The notes: generated from the letters alone by a model not told the origin. A stretch of DNA of 64,000 nt from Isoptericola chiayiensis (GCF_013149805.1 NZ_JABEZT010000001.1:434001-498000), one strand, 5' to 3'; shown: positions 26,868 through 37,514, numbered from the stretch's first letter. Made by a program: numbers and translations.

Positions 26868-27042
26868 CCGGTCGCCTACGAGGTCAGCTGTCGGGTTCGG
26901 GTGGGAGAATCACCCGGCCACGCGGCCCGGAGGCCGTGCGGCTTCACCCCGAGGACATCGAGCTGCGATGCCCAGAAATGGGTCCCCCGCCCCTGCCGTA
27001 CGGTCGTCCGTGGTGACCGGGGCGGTGGCAGGGTTCGGCGTC
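26868..27042 (-). promoter_or_regulatory. c-di-AMP riboswitch (ydaO-yuaA class), copy B
   Basis: Carries the same landmarks as copy A: CGCCGAACCCTGCCACC, GGGGGACCCA, CTCGGGGTGAAG, GGGTGATTCTCCCACCCG, AACCCGACAGCTGACC, CGTAGGCGA. The core is close to copy A while the variable stems differ, as expected for two functional aptamers. Confidence 0.9.
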
Positions 27043-27083
27043 CGTCCCGGTACTCGCCGGAGTCAATCCGGTGAGCGAGTCCG

Positions 27084-27123
27084 ACCGTACCCGAACGCCG
27101 CAGGGATGTCACGCTCCGGTCAC
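27084..27123 (-). promoter_or_regulatory. Promoter and GTCAC direct repeats, hydrolase B
   Basis: On the minus strand GTGACA (27112-27107), 17 bases, TACGGT (27089-27084). On the plus strand GTCAC at 27108 and 27119, 11 bases apart. Spacing is identical to copy A. The repeats recall the GTCAC-type direct repeats described for MtrA response regulators, which control wall hydrolases; that link is inference. Confidence 0.6.
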
Positions 27124-27190
27124 GACGCCACGCCGCCCCGCCAGCGCACGCCCGCTCGGCGTGCCGCGAGCGCGGCCCGCCGGCCGCGCC

Positions 27191-29135
<1,945 letters not shown>

Positions 29136-29192
29136 CCGGAGGCGGGGCGTCGGACGGCGATCGTCCGGTGCCGCACCGTCGGACGGCGAACG

Positions 29193-30482
29193 TCAGGCCG
29201 CGCGGACGTGCTCCGGCGCGGGGCCGTCGAGGTAGACCACCTCGAGGTGCGGCCGTCGACGGATCGAGTAGCGCACGGTGACGTTCCAGGAGCGGCGGGC
29301 CCAGAGCGTGGCGGCCACGGCGACGAGGAGCGTCGTGATCGAGCCGACCAGGATCGCCCACCGCGGCCCGATCGCCTCCCCGATCCAGCCGACGATCGGC
29401 GAGCCGATCGGCGTCGAGCCGAGCAGCACCATCATGTACAGCGCCATGACGCGCCCGCGCATGACGGGGTCGACGGACGTCTGGATCGCGGAGTTCGCGG
29501 CGGTCAGCATGGTCAGCGACGCCAGCCCGACGGGGATGCACATGAGCACGTAGCCCCAGTAGGTCGGCATCAGCGCGCCGACGGCGGTGGCGACGGCGAA
29601 CGCGAACGCCGCCCCGATGACGAGCCGGACGCGCGGGCGTTCGCGCCGGGCGGCGAGCAGGGCGCCGGTGAGCGACCCGATCGCGAGGACCGAGCCGAGC
29701 AGCCCGAACTCGCTCGCGCCGCGCCCGAACTCGACGCGCGCCATCATCGCGGACGTCAGCTGGAAGTTGAGCCCGAACGTGGACACGACGGCCATCACGA
29801 CCATGATCACGACGATGTCGGAGCGTCCCCGCACGTAGCGCAGGCCCTCGCGGATCTGTCCCTTGGCCCGGGGTGCGCGGTCCTTGGCCCACATCGCGGC
29901 GGGCTTCATCAGTGCGACGGCGGCGATGGTGGCGGCGAACGTCAGCCCGTTGACGACGAACACCCAGCCGGGCCCGACGGCGGCGATCAGCAGCCCGGCG
30001 ACGCCCGGTCCGACGAGGCGTGCGGCGTTGAAGGAGGCGCTGTTGAGACCGACGGCGTTGGCGAGGCGCTCGGGCGGGACGAGTTCGGCGACGAACGTCT
30101 GGCGCACCGGGTTGTCGAACGCGGTGGCGAACCCGAGGCCGAGGGCGAACGCGTAGACGTGCCACAGCTCGGCGTTCCCGGACAGGACGAGAGCGCCGAG
30201 GCCGAGCGCGAGGAGGCCCATCGCCCCCTGGGTCGCCATGAGCAGCCGGCGGCGCGGCAGGCGGTCGGCGAGCAGCCCGGTCCAGGGTCCGATGAGCAGG
30301 AACGGGAGGAACTGCAGCGCGGTGGTGATGCCGACCGCGACGCCGGAGTCGTCGGTCAGGACGGTGAGCACGAGCCAGTCCTGGGCGATGCGTTGCATCC
30401 AGGTGCCGACGTTGGCGACCAGGGCAGCGCCGAACCACAGCCGGTAGTTCGGGTACTGCAGGGAGGTGAAGGTCGCACTCAT
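29193..30482 (-). CDS. MFS transporter (MFS_3/EntS-like)
   Basis: A 429-residue exporter with 12 predicted helices. The N-terminus TFTSLQYPNYRLWFGAAL, the A-loop GLLADRLPRRRLL and ATAFDNPVRQTFVAELV are typical of MFS_3 proteins, which export siderophores or drugs. It ends with a basic cytoplasmic tail. The ATG at 30482 is divergent from the small hypothetical gene. Related in family to the truncated transporter at the left edge. Proximity to the IdeR gene makes siderophore export a possibility only. Confidence 0.88.
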   Translation of the reverse strand: MSATFTSLQYPNYRLWFGAALVANVGTWMQRIAQDWLVLTVLTDDSGVAVGITTALQFLPFLLIGPWTGLLADRLPRRRLLMATQGAMGLLALGLGALVLSGNAELWHVYAFALGLGFATAFDNPVRQTFVAELVPPERLANAVGLNSASFNAARLVGPGVAGLLIAAVGPGWVFVVNGLTFAATIAAVALMKPAAMWAKDRAPRAKGQIREGLRYVRGRSDIVVIMVVMAVVSTFGLNFQLTSAMMARVEFGRGASEFGLLGSVLAIGSLTGALLAARRERPRVRLVIGAAFAFAVATAVGALMPTYWGYVLMCIPVGLASLTMLTAANSAIQTSVDPVMRGRVMALYMMVLLGSTPIGSPIVGWIGEAIGPRWAILVGSITTLLVAVAATLWARRSWNVTVRYSIRRRPHLEVVYLDGPAPEHVRAA

Positions 30483-30610
30483 ACGTCGTCTCGTAACGTT
30501 TCGAGGGCGGTTGGTATTCCCGGGCGACGACGGCGGTGGGCCCGGTCACCGGCGTCGCCCCGACGGGAGCGGGGTTCAGTCCGGTTCGTCCCTCTATTAC
30601 CCTGGCCGCC

Positions 30611-31078
30611 GTGCGCACCGAAATGACACTTGCAGACACCCTGAACACGCTCGGCCTGCTCGGCGGGTCGACCCTCCCCCGTTTCGTCACCGAGGTCGGT
30701 GGCCAGGGCGACGTCCTGGACGTCGTCGCCGACGCCCGGTCCGTCAAGAGCCTGCCCGGACCGCTCAAGATGGCCACCCGCCTGGTCCCGGCCGTCCGGT
30801 CGAAGCTGCGGGTCGAGGAGTTCGACGGCGGCGTGGCCGTGCTGAGCGTGGACGCCTCCGCCGGCGGGCTGCCCGCCCACAAGCTGCTGGGCCTGGCGAA
30901 GAGCCGCATCGAGTCCGTGCTGGAGTCGAAGGGGCTGCCGGCCGGGTCGGTGCAGATCCGCCCCGACGCCCGCATCGCGCTCGACGTGCAGCGGCTGGTC
31001 GAGGCCCGTCACCCCGGCACCGTGGTGCAGAACATGGCGTTCGCCGACGGCAAGGTCGCCTTCGACACCGCGGCCTGA
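30611..31078 (+). CDS. Hypothetical protein
   Basis: A 155-residue protein, or 151 from the ATG at 30623, starting MTLADTLNTLGLLGG. I recognise no family. It is rich in Val/Ala/Leu with a mixed alpha-beta pattern, lacks membrane helices, and ends ADGKVAFDTAA. Repeated positively charged pairs (LRVEEF, KLLGLAKSR) and a hydrophobic VLSVDASAGG strand suggest a small soluble fold. It is followed by a long perfect palindrome. Confidence 0.5.
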   Translation: MRTEMTLADTLNTLGLLGGSTLPRFVTEVGGQGDVLDVVADARSVKSLPGPLKMATRLVPAVRSKLRVEEFDGGVAVLSVDASAGGLPAHKLLGLAKSRIESVLESKGLPAGSVQIRPDARIALDVQRLVEARHPGTVVQNMAFADGKVAFDTAA

Positions 31079-31096
31079 CCGACGCCGTCGCCCCCT

Positions 31097-31176
31097 CGTC
31101 GTTGTGGGCGCACGTCGTGGCCCGTTTTGCCCGATAAAAGGGGCGAAACGGGCCACGACGTGCGCCCACAACGACG
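31097..31176. repeat. GTGGGCGCAC palindrome, copy 6, 31-bp perfect arms
   Basis: Arms of 31 bases at 31097-31127 and 31146-31176 match without mismatch (core GTTGTGGGCGCACGTCGTGG), and four more pairs follow after one mismatch around an eight-base loop. It is the most intact family member and lies between two convergent stop codons, where it could terminate both strands. Confidence 0.95.
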
Positions 31177-31238
31177 GGGTTCGCGCTCGCGACGAGGGTT
31201 CGCGCCCATCGCGACGACGGGCGGGGCGGCCGACCGGG

Positions 31239-32342
31239 TTACTGGACGGTCGCGGGGAGCAGCTCCAGCTCCTCGCCGTGCTCCTCGAGGAACTCGGCCG
31301 CCTCGCCGTCGGCGATGGCGGTCATGAGCTGACCGAACGGGTCCTCGTCGAGCACCACGATCGACTGCCCGTCGGCGGACCGGCCGGTCCCCTCGTACGG
31401 AGCGGTCATGAAGGCGACGTCGTTGGTGGAGATCTCGCGCGCCTCGTCGAAGATCTCCCGCATCCGGGTGATGTCCAGCCCGTCGTCGGTGGCGACCGCC
31501 TTGCTGACCTCCTCGAAGAAGTTGGTCATCATGATCGGGTCGCGGCGGTTGTTGTTGATCTTGCCGAGGATGGCGCGCATCCAGTTCTGCTGACGCTGCA
31601 CGCGGCCGAAGTCGCCGTTGGACAGGCCGTAGCGCTGCCGGGTGTAGGCCAGCGCCTCCTCGCCGCTCATCATGTGCTCGCCGGCCTCGAAGAACACGTC
31701 GTCGCCGTCGCCGATGTCCTGCGGCACGCGGATGCGCACGCCGTCCAGGGCGTCGGTGAGCCCGACGAACTGGTCGAACCCGGTGACCACGAAGTGGTCG
31801 ATGTGCACGTCGGTGAGGTTCTCGACGGTCTGGATCATCAGGCTGGGCCCGCCGTACGCGTAGGCGGCGTTGATCTTGGCGTGCCCGTGCCCGGGGACCT
31901 CCACCCACGAGTCGCGCGGGATGGAGACCACGACGGCGGACTCCCGGTCGGCCGGCAGGTGCACCAGCATGATCGCGTCAGGGCGCTGCCCGGTGTCGGT
32001 CAGCGACGCGGTGCCGTCCCCGGAGCCCCGCGAGTCCGACCCCAGCACCAGGAAGTTCAGGTCGGTGAGCTCGTCCTCGGAGGTGGGCGACTGCGCGGGC
32101 TCGGGGCGGTCGGTGAGCTCGGCGAACGGGTCGCCGAGCTTCTCGACGTTGTCGTCCAGACGCTGCTGGAACCACCAGATGCCGCCGAATGCCGCTCCGC
32201 CGAGGACGGCCACCAGGCACGCCACCACGATGAGTGCGGTGGCGGTGGTGCCGAGCCGACGTCGCCGTCGGGCGTGGCGCTGCGGGGGCGGGTCGTCGGG
32301 GATGCCGGTCACCAGGGGCCCGTCGCCGTGGGAAGAACTCAC
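31239..32342 (-). CDS. LytR-CpsA-Psr (LCP) family wall-polymer ligase
   Basis: A 367-residue type II membrane protein with a basic N-terminal tail, one helix (about 33-57), and an extracellular LCP domain. Motifs are FLVLGSDSRG, VVSIPRDSWVEVPGHG with the conserved arginine and aspartate, INAAYAYGG, and RQRYGLSNGDFGRVQRQQ. LCP enzymes transfer lipid-linked glycopolymers to peptidoglycan. The GTG at 32342 lacks a clear ribosome-binding site. Divergent from the glycosyltransferase cluster, which also contains a second LCP gene. Confidence 0.92.
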   Translation of the reverse strand: MSSSHGDGPLVTGIPDDPPPQRHARRRRRLGTTATALIVVACLVAVLGGAAFGGIWWFQQRLDDNVEKLGDPFAELTDRPEPAQSPTSEDELTDLNFLVLGSDSRGSGDGTASLTDTGQRPDAIMLVHLPADRESAVVVSIPRDSWVEVPGHGHAKINAAYAYGGPSLMIQTVENLTDVHIDHFVVTGFDQFVGLTDALDGVRIRVPQDIGDGDDVFFEAGEHMMSGEEALAYTRQRYGLSNGDFGRVQRQQNWMRAILGKINNNRRDPIMMTNFFEEVSKAVATDDGLDITRMREIFDEAREISTNDVAFMTAPYEGTGRSADGQSIVVLDEDPFGQLMTAIADGEAAEFLEEHGEELELLPATVQ

Positions 32343-32372
32343 AGGGGGTGATCTTAGGCCCTGGTCGCGGGC

Positions 32373-32412
32373 ACCGTTCCGCCGATTTGCGAAGAGAACG
32401 TGGCGAAACGGT
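32373..32412. promoter_or_regulatory. Imperfect inverted repeat between LCP and GT genes
   Basis: ACCGTTCCGCC (32373-32383) and GGCGAAACGGT (32402-32412) pair with one mismatch across 18 bases in the 152-base divergent gap. It may be an operator shared by both transcripts; no regulator is identified. Confidence 0.4.
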
Positions 32413-32494
32413 GGTCAGTTGCCCTTACCATCTATGCCAGTGCGTGCTCCGTCGTGACACGCCTCCGACGCCAGACCCCGACCGAGAGGTCCCC

Positions 32495-33889
32495 ATGCGC
32501 AGCACCACGCCGAGGGCGGCGCGGCGCCATCTCCTCCTGGTCACGCACCACTACACCCCGGAGCGCTGCGCACCGCAGCGCCGTTGGGACGCGCTGGCGC
32601 CGCGCCTGATCGACGCCGGCGTGGAGGTCTCGGTGCTGGCGCCGCCGCCGCACTACCCGTCGGGCCGGTTGACCGAGGACTCCGCCGAGTACCGGCCGGG
32701 CGCCGTGAGCCGTGGTCGGCACGGTGAGCACGTGGTGCGCACCCGGTTCCGGGAGCACACGCCCCGGCTGCGTTCCCGGTCGGTGGATCAGGCCGTGGCG
32801 GCGGCAAGCGCTGTCCGCCTGGGGTTGCGCGTGTTCGGCCACGCGAAGCGCCGTCCCGGCGTCGTGGTGGGCACCGTGCCCGGCATCCCGTCGATGTTCG
32901 CCGCCTGGGCCCTGGCCCGGCTGCTGGGCGCCCGGTTCGTCGTCGAGATGCGCGACGCCTGGCCCGACCTCATCGAGCCCGCCGGCCTCTTCCTGTCCCA
33001 GCGGACCATGAAGGGCCGCGTGCTCGGCACGGCCCGCACGCTGGTCCACCGTGCCGTCACACGCCTGCAGGCGCGCGCCGACTTGGTGGTCACCACCACC
33101 GAGACGTTCGCCGACGTGCTGCGCGGCCGCGGAGTACGCCGCGTCGCCGTCGTGCGCAACGGTACGTCGCTGTCCGACGGCGTCGCCCCGGACGAGCAGG
33201 CGGCCGCGGCCGAGCCCGCGGGAACCGAGCCCGGTGCGACCGAGCCCGCGGGAACCGCCACCGAACCCGAGGCCACCGAGCCCGGTGCGACCGAGACCGA
33301 CGACCACCCCCTGCACCACCGCCCGCTGCGCGCCGTGTACGCCGGCACGATCGGCCGCGCCCAGGACCTCGACATGGTGGTGCGTGCCGCCGCCGAGCTG
33401 CGCCGCCGCGGCCGCGACGTGGAGGTCCGGATCGTCGGCAGCGGTTCGGAGTCGCCGGGGCTGGAGCGCCTGATCGACCAGCTCGACGCCCCGGTGCGGC
33501 TGGGCGGTCCGGTCGGCCACGCCGAGGTGCACCTGCTGTACGACTGGGCGGACACGGTGATCGTCTCCCTGCGCGACTGGGAGCCGCTGGAGTGGACGGT
33601 GCCCTCGAAGCTGTACGAGGTGATGGCCACAGGGCGCCCGGTCACCGCCTGCGTGGCCGGTGAGGCCGCGGACATCGTCGCGAAGAACGGGGCGGGCAGC
33701 GTCGTGCTCCCGGGGGACGCCGCCGCCCTGGCCGAGCTGTGGAGCGGGTGGGTGACCGACGGCTCCGTGCCCGAGGTCTCCCCCGCGGCGGCCGCGTGGG
33801 TGGCGGAGAACGCCGAGGACGACGTGCTCGGCGAGCACTACGTCCAGCTCGTCGACACGCTGCTCGGCGACTCCGGGGCCCGGCGGTGA
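32495..33889 (+). CDS. GT4-type glycosyltransferase
   Basis: A 464-residue GT-B fold enzyme. The N-terminal domain has LLVTHHYTPERCAPQRRW and VVGTVPGIPS; the C-terminal nucleotide-sugar domain has VYAGTIGRAQDLDMVVRAA, VRIVGSGSESPGLERL, and PSKLYEVMATGRPVTACVAGEAADIV, where Glu binds the sugar nucleotide. Between the domains a low-complexity linker of EPAGTEPGATEP-type units is inserted. GAGAGGT precedes the ATG at 32495. The GTGA overlap with the next gene indicates coupling. Adds a sugar to a cell-surface glycan. Confidence 0.88.
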   Translation: MRSTTPRAARRHLLLVTHHYTPERCAPQRRWDALAPRLIDAGVEVSVLAPPPHYPSGRLTEDSAEYRPGAVSRGRHGEHVVRTRFREHTPRLRSRSVDQAVAAASAVRLGLRVFGHAKRRPGVVVGTVPGIPSMFAAWALARLLGARFVVEMRDAWPDLIEPAGLFLSQRTMKGRVLGTARTLVHRAVTRLQARADLVVTTTETFADVLRGRGVRRVAVVRNGTSLSDGVAPDEQAAAAEPAGTEPGATEPAGTATEPEATEPGATETDDHPLHHRPLRAVYAGTIGRAQDLDMVVRAAAELRRRGRDVEVRIVGSGSESPGLERLIDQLDAPVRLGGPVGHAEVHLLYDWADTVIVSLRDWEPLEWTVPSKLYEVMATGRPVTACVAGEAADIVAKNGAGSVVLPGDAAALAELWSGWVTDGSVPEVSPAAAAWVAENAEDDVLGEHYVQLVDTLLGDSGARR

Positions 33890-35523
33890 GCCGTGCGGCC
33901 GAGCTGGCCCGCAACCTGCGGTTCACGGCCTCGTTCGCCCTCGGCGCCCTGGCGACCGACCCGGCGTGGCTGGTGCTGCAGGCGAGCCGCCGGCTGCCCG
34001 CCCGGGCGAGCGCCGTCGTCGTCCCGCGGGTGGAACGTCTGCTCGGGGACGGCACGTCGGGGCCGGCCGGTCGGTTGCGTGCGGCGTGGGCCGCCGGGGA
34101 CGTGGCCGCGATCCGCGCGGCGACACCGACCGGCCGCACGGGACGCCGGGTGCGGGCGTCGCTGCTGGGTCAGGTGGCCTCGCTCGCGCCGTCCGACGGC
34201 GGCACCCCGGCGGGCGGCACCGGTACGCCGCCGCGCGGCACCGGCGAGGCGCCCGCCGCGCCGGTCACCGTGCACCACCACCTGACCAACTCGCTGCCGC
34301 ACACGCAGAGCGGCTACACGCTGCGCACGCACGCGATCCTCACCGCCCAGCACGCCACCGGGCACCATGTCACCGCGACCACGCGCGCGGGCTACCCGCT
34401 GACCATCGGCGCGGTGACCGCCCGCGGCACCGACGTCGTCGACGGCGTGCCGTACACCCGGCTGATCCCGCGCTCGCTGCCCGCCGACCACGCCCGACGC
34501 GCCGCCGACGCCGACGCGCTGCTGGTCGACGCCGTGCGGGACGCGCGCCCCGACGTCGTGCACGCGACCACGCCGTGGACCACCGGTGCCGCGGCCCGCC
34601 ACGCGGCGCGCACGCTCGGGCTGCCGTGGGTGTACGAGGTGCGTGGCCTGCCCGAGGAGACGTGGGCCGCCTCGCACGCGACCGCCGAGGCCCGCGAGGC
34701 CGCGACCCGCTCCGAGCGGTACGCCCTGATCCGCGCCAAGGAGACCGAGCTGGCCCGGGCCGCGGACCACGTGGTCACCCTCAGCGCCACCATGGCCGAC
34801 GAGCTGACCGACCGCGGCGTGCCCGCCGACCGGATCACCGTGGTGCCGAACGCCGTCGACGCGGCCCTCCTCGACACCGACGTCCCGGACCCGGCCGAGG
34901 CCCGCGAGCGCCTGGGGCTGCCCGCGCGGCCGCTGCTCGGCACGGTGACCTCGGTGGTGGGCTACGAGGGCATCGACACGATCCTGCGCACGGTGGCGCG
35001 GCTGCGCGGCGAGGGCGTCGACGTCGGGGCGCTCGTGGTGGGTGACGGCGTGGCCCGGCCGGGGCTGCTGCGGCTCGCGGCCGACCTGGGGATCGCCGAG
35101 CAGGTGGTCATGCCGGGGCGGGTGCCGCGGGACGTGGCCCGCACGTATCTCGCGGCCCTCGACGTCGTGCTGGTGCCGCGCCGCCCGGACCGCGTGACGC
35201 GGCTGGTGACGCCGCTGAAGCCGGTGGAGGCGATGGCGCTCGGCCGTCCGGTCGTCGCCAGCGACCTGCCCGCGCTGCGCGAGGTGTGCTCGCCGGTCGA
35301 CGGCGGGGCCCCGGCCGCGCTGCTGGTCGCGCCGGACGACGACGCGGCGTGGGCGTCCGCCGTCGGGCGGCTGCTGCACGACGGCGGAGCGCGGGCCGCG
35401 CAGGTCGCTGCCGGTCGCGCGGTGGCCGCCGAGAGGACCTGGACCCGGCTCGTGGCACGCTACGGGTCGGCCTACGCGGCGGCCTGCGCCGCGCCGTCGA
35501 ACGGGAAGGACGTTGCACGATGA
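33886..35523 (+). CDS. GT4-type glycosyltransferase, large
   Basis: A 545-residue enzyme. The first 125 residues form an unusual helical N-terminal extension (SRAAELARNLRFTASFALGA). The GT-B fold then begins at VTVHHHLTNSLPHTQSGYTL, with SATMADELTDRGVPADRITVVPNAVD at the domain junction and VTPLKPVEAMALGRPVVASDLPALREV as the donor-binding motif. Starts GTG overlapping the previous stop and overlaps the next gene by ATGA, so three genes are coupled. Confidence 0.88.
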   Translation: MSRAAELARNLRFTASFALGALATDPAWLVLQASRRLPARASAVVVPRVERLLGDGTSGPAGRLRAAWAAGDVAAIRAATPTGRTGRRVRASLLGQVASLAPSDGGTPAGGTGTPPRGTGEAPAAPVTVHHHLTNSLPHTQSGYTLRTHAILTAQHATGHHVTATTRAGYPLTIGAVTARGTDVVDGVPYTRLIPRSLPADHARRAADADALLVDAVRDARPDVVHATTPWTTGAAARHAARTLGLPWVYEVRGLPEETWAASHATAEAREAATRSERYALIRAKETELARAADHVVTLSATMADELTDRGVPADRITVVPNAVDAALLDTDVPDPAEARERLGLPARPLLGTVTSVVGYEGIDTILRTVARLRGEGVDVGALVVGDGVARPGLLRLAADLGIAEQVVMPGRVPRDVARTYLAALDVVLVPRRPDRVTRLVTPLKPVEAMALGRPVVASDLPALREVCSPVDGGAPAALLVAPDDDAAWASAVGRLLHDGGARAAQVAAGRAVAAERTWTRLVARYGSAYAAACAAPSNGKDVAR

Positions 35524-36518
35524 CCCGCACCCTCGGGGCGCGACTGACCGCTGCGGTCCTGGGCGGCGTGCTGCTGCTCGCGGGCTGCTCGCCGACGCCG
35601 GAGCCGGAGGCGGCGCCGACCACGACGGTCTCGGAGTCGGCGGAACCGGCCGAGAAGCAGGCGGTGCCGTCGCCGTCACCGTCGCCGGAGGCGTCGGACC
35701 CGCTGGGCGAGGGCGCGCGCAACGTGATGCTGATCGGCACGGACTCGCGCGACGACGCGTCGCTGTCCGGCAACGCCGACACGATGATGCTGATGCACGT
35801 GCCGGCCGACCGGTCGGCGCTGTACCTGGTGTCGTTCACGCGGGACATGTGGGTGGACATCCCGGGCATCGGCGAGGGGAAGATGAACTCGGCGTTCGCC
35901 CGCGGGGGGACGCAGACGCTGATGGACACCGCCGCGGAGCTGCTGGGCGGCGGGATCGAGTTCGACTACGCGATGCAGTCGAACTTCAACGGGTTCATCA
36001 ACCTGACGCGGGCCCTCGAGGGGTTCGAGGTGGACAACAAGCACCACTCGACGGTCGAGGTGATCTCCACCGGGCGGGTCGTGGACTTCCCCGAGGGCCG
36101 AATCACCCTGGAGAACACCGACGGTCTGATCTACGTGCGCGAGCGCAAGCGGCTGCCCCTGGGTGACCTGGACCGGACCGAGCGGCAGCGCGCCGCGGTG
36201 ATCGGGATGATGGACCGGATCGCGGAGCAGGCGGACGACCCGGTGTTCCTCGCCGAGCTGGTCGGGCTGCTGTACAACAACGTCAAGGTCACCGGGGACC
36301 TGGACGTCGAGGACTTCGTCGACCTGGTGCCGCTGGCCGGGGAGCTGACCCGCGACGACGTGGTGAGCCTCATGGTGCCGATCACCGGGTTCGGGACCGT
36401 GAACGGGGCGTCGGTGAACCTCGTCGACGAGGCGCAGACGGCGGCGCTCGGCGAGGCGATCCGGACCGACACGATGGACGACTACGTCGCGGAGTACGGC
36501 ACCGACTACGCGCCCTGA
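35520..36518 (+). CDS. LCP-family lipoprotein
   Basis: A 332-residue LCP protein, but with a lipobox signal peptide (VLLLAGCSP, Cys23) rather than a transmembrane helix, followed by a Pro/Ser/Glu linker. LCP motifs are VMLIGTDSRD, LYLVSFTRDMWVDIPGIG and YVRERKRLPLGDLDRTERQ. The lipid anchor is an odd variant for this family. It is coupled to the glycosyltransferase upstream and may attach that polymer to the wall. Confidence 0.9.
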   Translation: MTRTLGARLTAAVLGGVLLLAGCSPTPEPEAAPTTTVSESAEPAEKQAVPSPSPSPEASDPLGEGARNVMLIGTDSRDDASLSGNADTMMLMHVPADRSALYLVSFTRDMWVDIPGIGEGKMNSAFARGGTQTLMDTAAELLGGGIEFDYAMQSNFNGFINLTRALEGFEVDNKHHSTVEVISTGRVVDFPEGRITLENTDGLIYVRERKRLPLGDLDRTERQRAAVIGMMDRIAEQADDPVFLAELVGLLYNNVKVTGDLDVEDFVDLVPLAGELTRDDVVSLMVPITGFGTVNGASVNLVDEAQTAALGEAIRTDTMDDYVAEYGTDYAP

Positions 36519-36562
36519 TCCGGCCGGTGCGCTGTCGGGGCTTTCCTCTCCCCCTCCCGCGC

Positions 36563-36706
36563 GCCGAGATACCGGTCCGTCGCACCCGCACGCTCGCACG
36601 CTCGCCCGCCCGCGCGCCGAGATACCGGTCGGTCGCCGAGATACCGGCTCATCGAGCTCACAGTCGTCGACGGATCGGTATCTCGGCGACGGACCGGTAT
36701 CTCGCG
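36563..36706. repeat. GAGATACCGG element, intergenic copy
   Basis: Forward cores GAGATACCGG start at 36566, 36619 and 36638; the last two are 19 bases apart. Inverted cores CGGTATCTC follow, with GGTATCTC at 36677 and 36696, again 19 apart. The part 36616-36705 is thus two forward 19-base units, a spacer, and two inverted units. It fills the 249-base gap between the convergent LCP and methyltransferase genes. Confidence 0.9.
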
Positions 36707-36767
36707 GAAGGCCCCCGGAACGGACCGACGGGGCGATGAGCGCGCGCCGAGGACCGGGATCCGGACG

Positions 36768-37514
36768 TCAGGGCCAGGTGCCCCAGGCGATCAGCGCCGG
36801 CCCGGTCGCGGGGAACGCCCGCTGCGCGACCCGGAACGGCCACGTCCCGACCTCCACGGCGGCGCCGACGGCCCGCGACGACGGCTGGAACAGCCGCCCC
36901 GAGCGCGCGGTGCGCTCCGCCGTCGTCGTCCCGTCGGAGTCCAGCCGCCGCCGCGCCACCCGGTTGCGCACCGCCTCCAACGCGTACCCGAGCGGCATCC
37001 CGTACAGCCGGCCCCCGACGTCGGTCAGCCCGGCGCCGTCCAGCAGGGCGCGCATCCGCGGCGGGTCGTAGCGGCGGTGGTGCCCGACGGCGGAGTCCAT
37101 CGGACCGAACCGGCGCTGCCACGCGGGGGTCGAGACGAGCACCGACCCACCCGGTCGCAGCAACGGCAGCCACGCGGCGAGCGCTCCGGCGTCGTCCTCG
37201 AGGTGCTCGAGCACCTCGAACGCGCACAGCAGGTCGAACCCGGCGTCCAGCCTCGAGGACTCGACGGACCCGCAGACCACCCGCCCCGGCAGCTCCGCGC
37301 CGGCGAGCCGGTCGGAGGCCACCTCGGCGCTGGCGGCGTCGAGCTCGACACCCGTGTACTCGTACCCGGCGGCGGCCAGTCGCACCCCGACGGCCCCCTG
37401 CCCGCACCCGACCTCGAGCACGCTCGCACCGGGCGGGAGGGCCAGGTCGTCCAGGCGTCGCCGCACGACGTCCCAGCGCAGGGCACCGAACAGGGTCAGC
37501 GGTGGCAGGCTCAC
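36768..37514 (-). CDS. SAM-dependent methyltransferase
   Basis: A 248-residue class I methyltransferase. Motif I is VLEVGCGQGAVGVRLA, motif II EYTGVELD, and the motif IV region DLLCAFEVLEHLEDD. The C-terminal half is a helical extension ending TGPALIAWGTWP. It is clearly paralogous to the C-terminal domain of the next gene and overlaps it by a GTGA junction. Likely methylates a glycolipid or sugar intermediate of the wall polymer; acceptor unknown. Confidence 0.85.
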   Translation of the reverse strand: MSLPPLTLFGALRWDVVRRRLDDLALPPGASVLEVGCGQGAVGVRLAAAGYEYTGVELDAASAEVASDRLAGAELPGRVVCGSVESSRLDAGFDLLCAFEVLEHLEDDAGALAAWLPLLRPGGSVLVSTPAWQRRFGPMDSAVGHHRRYDPPRMRALLDGAGLTDVGGRLYGMPLGYALEAVRNRVARRRLDSDGTTTAERTARSGRLFQPSSRAVGAAVEVGTWPFRVAQRAFPATGPALIAWGTWP

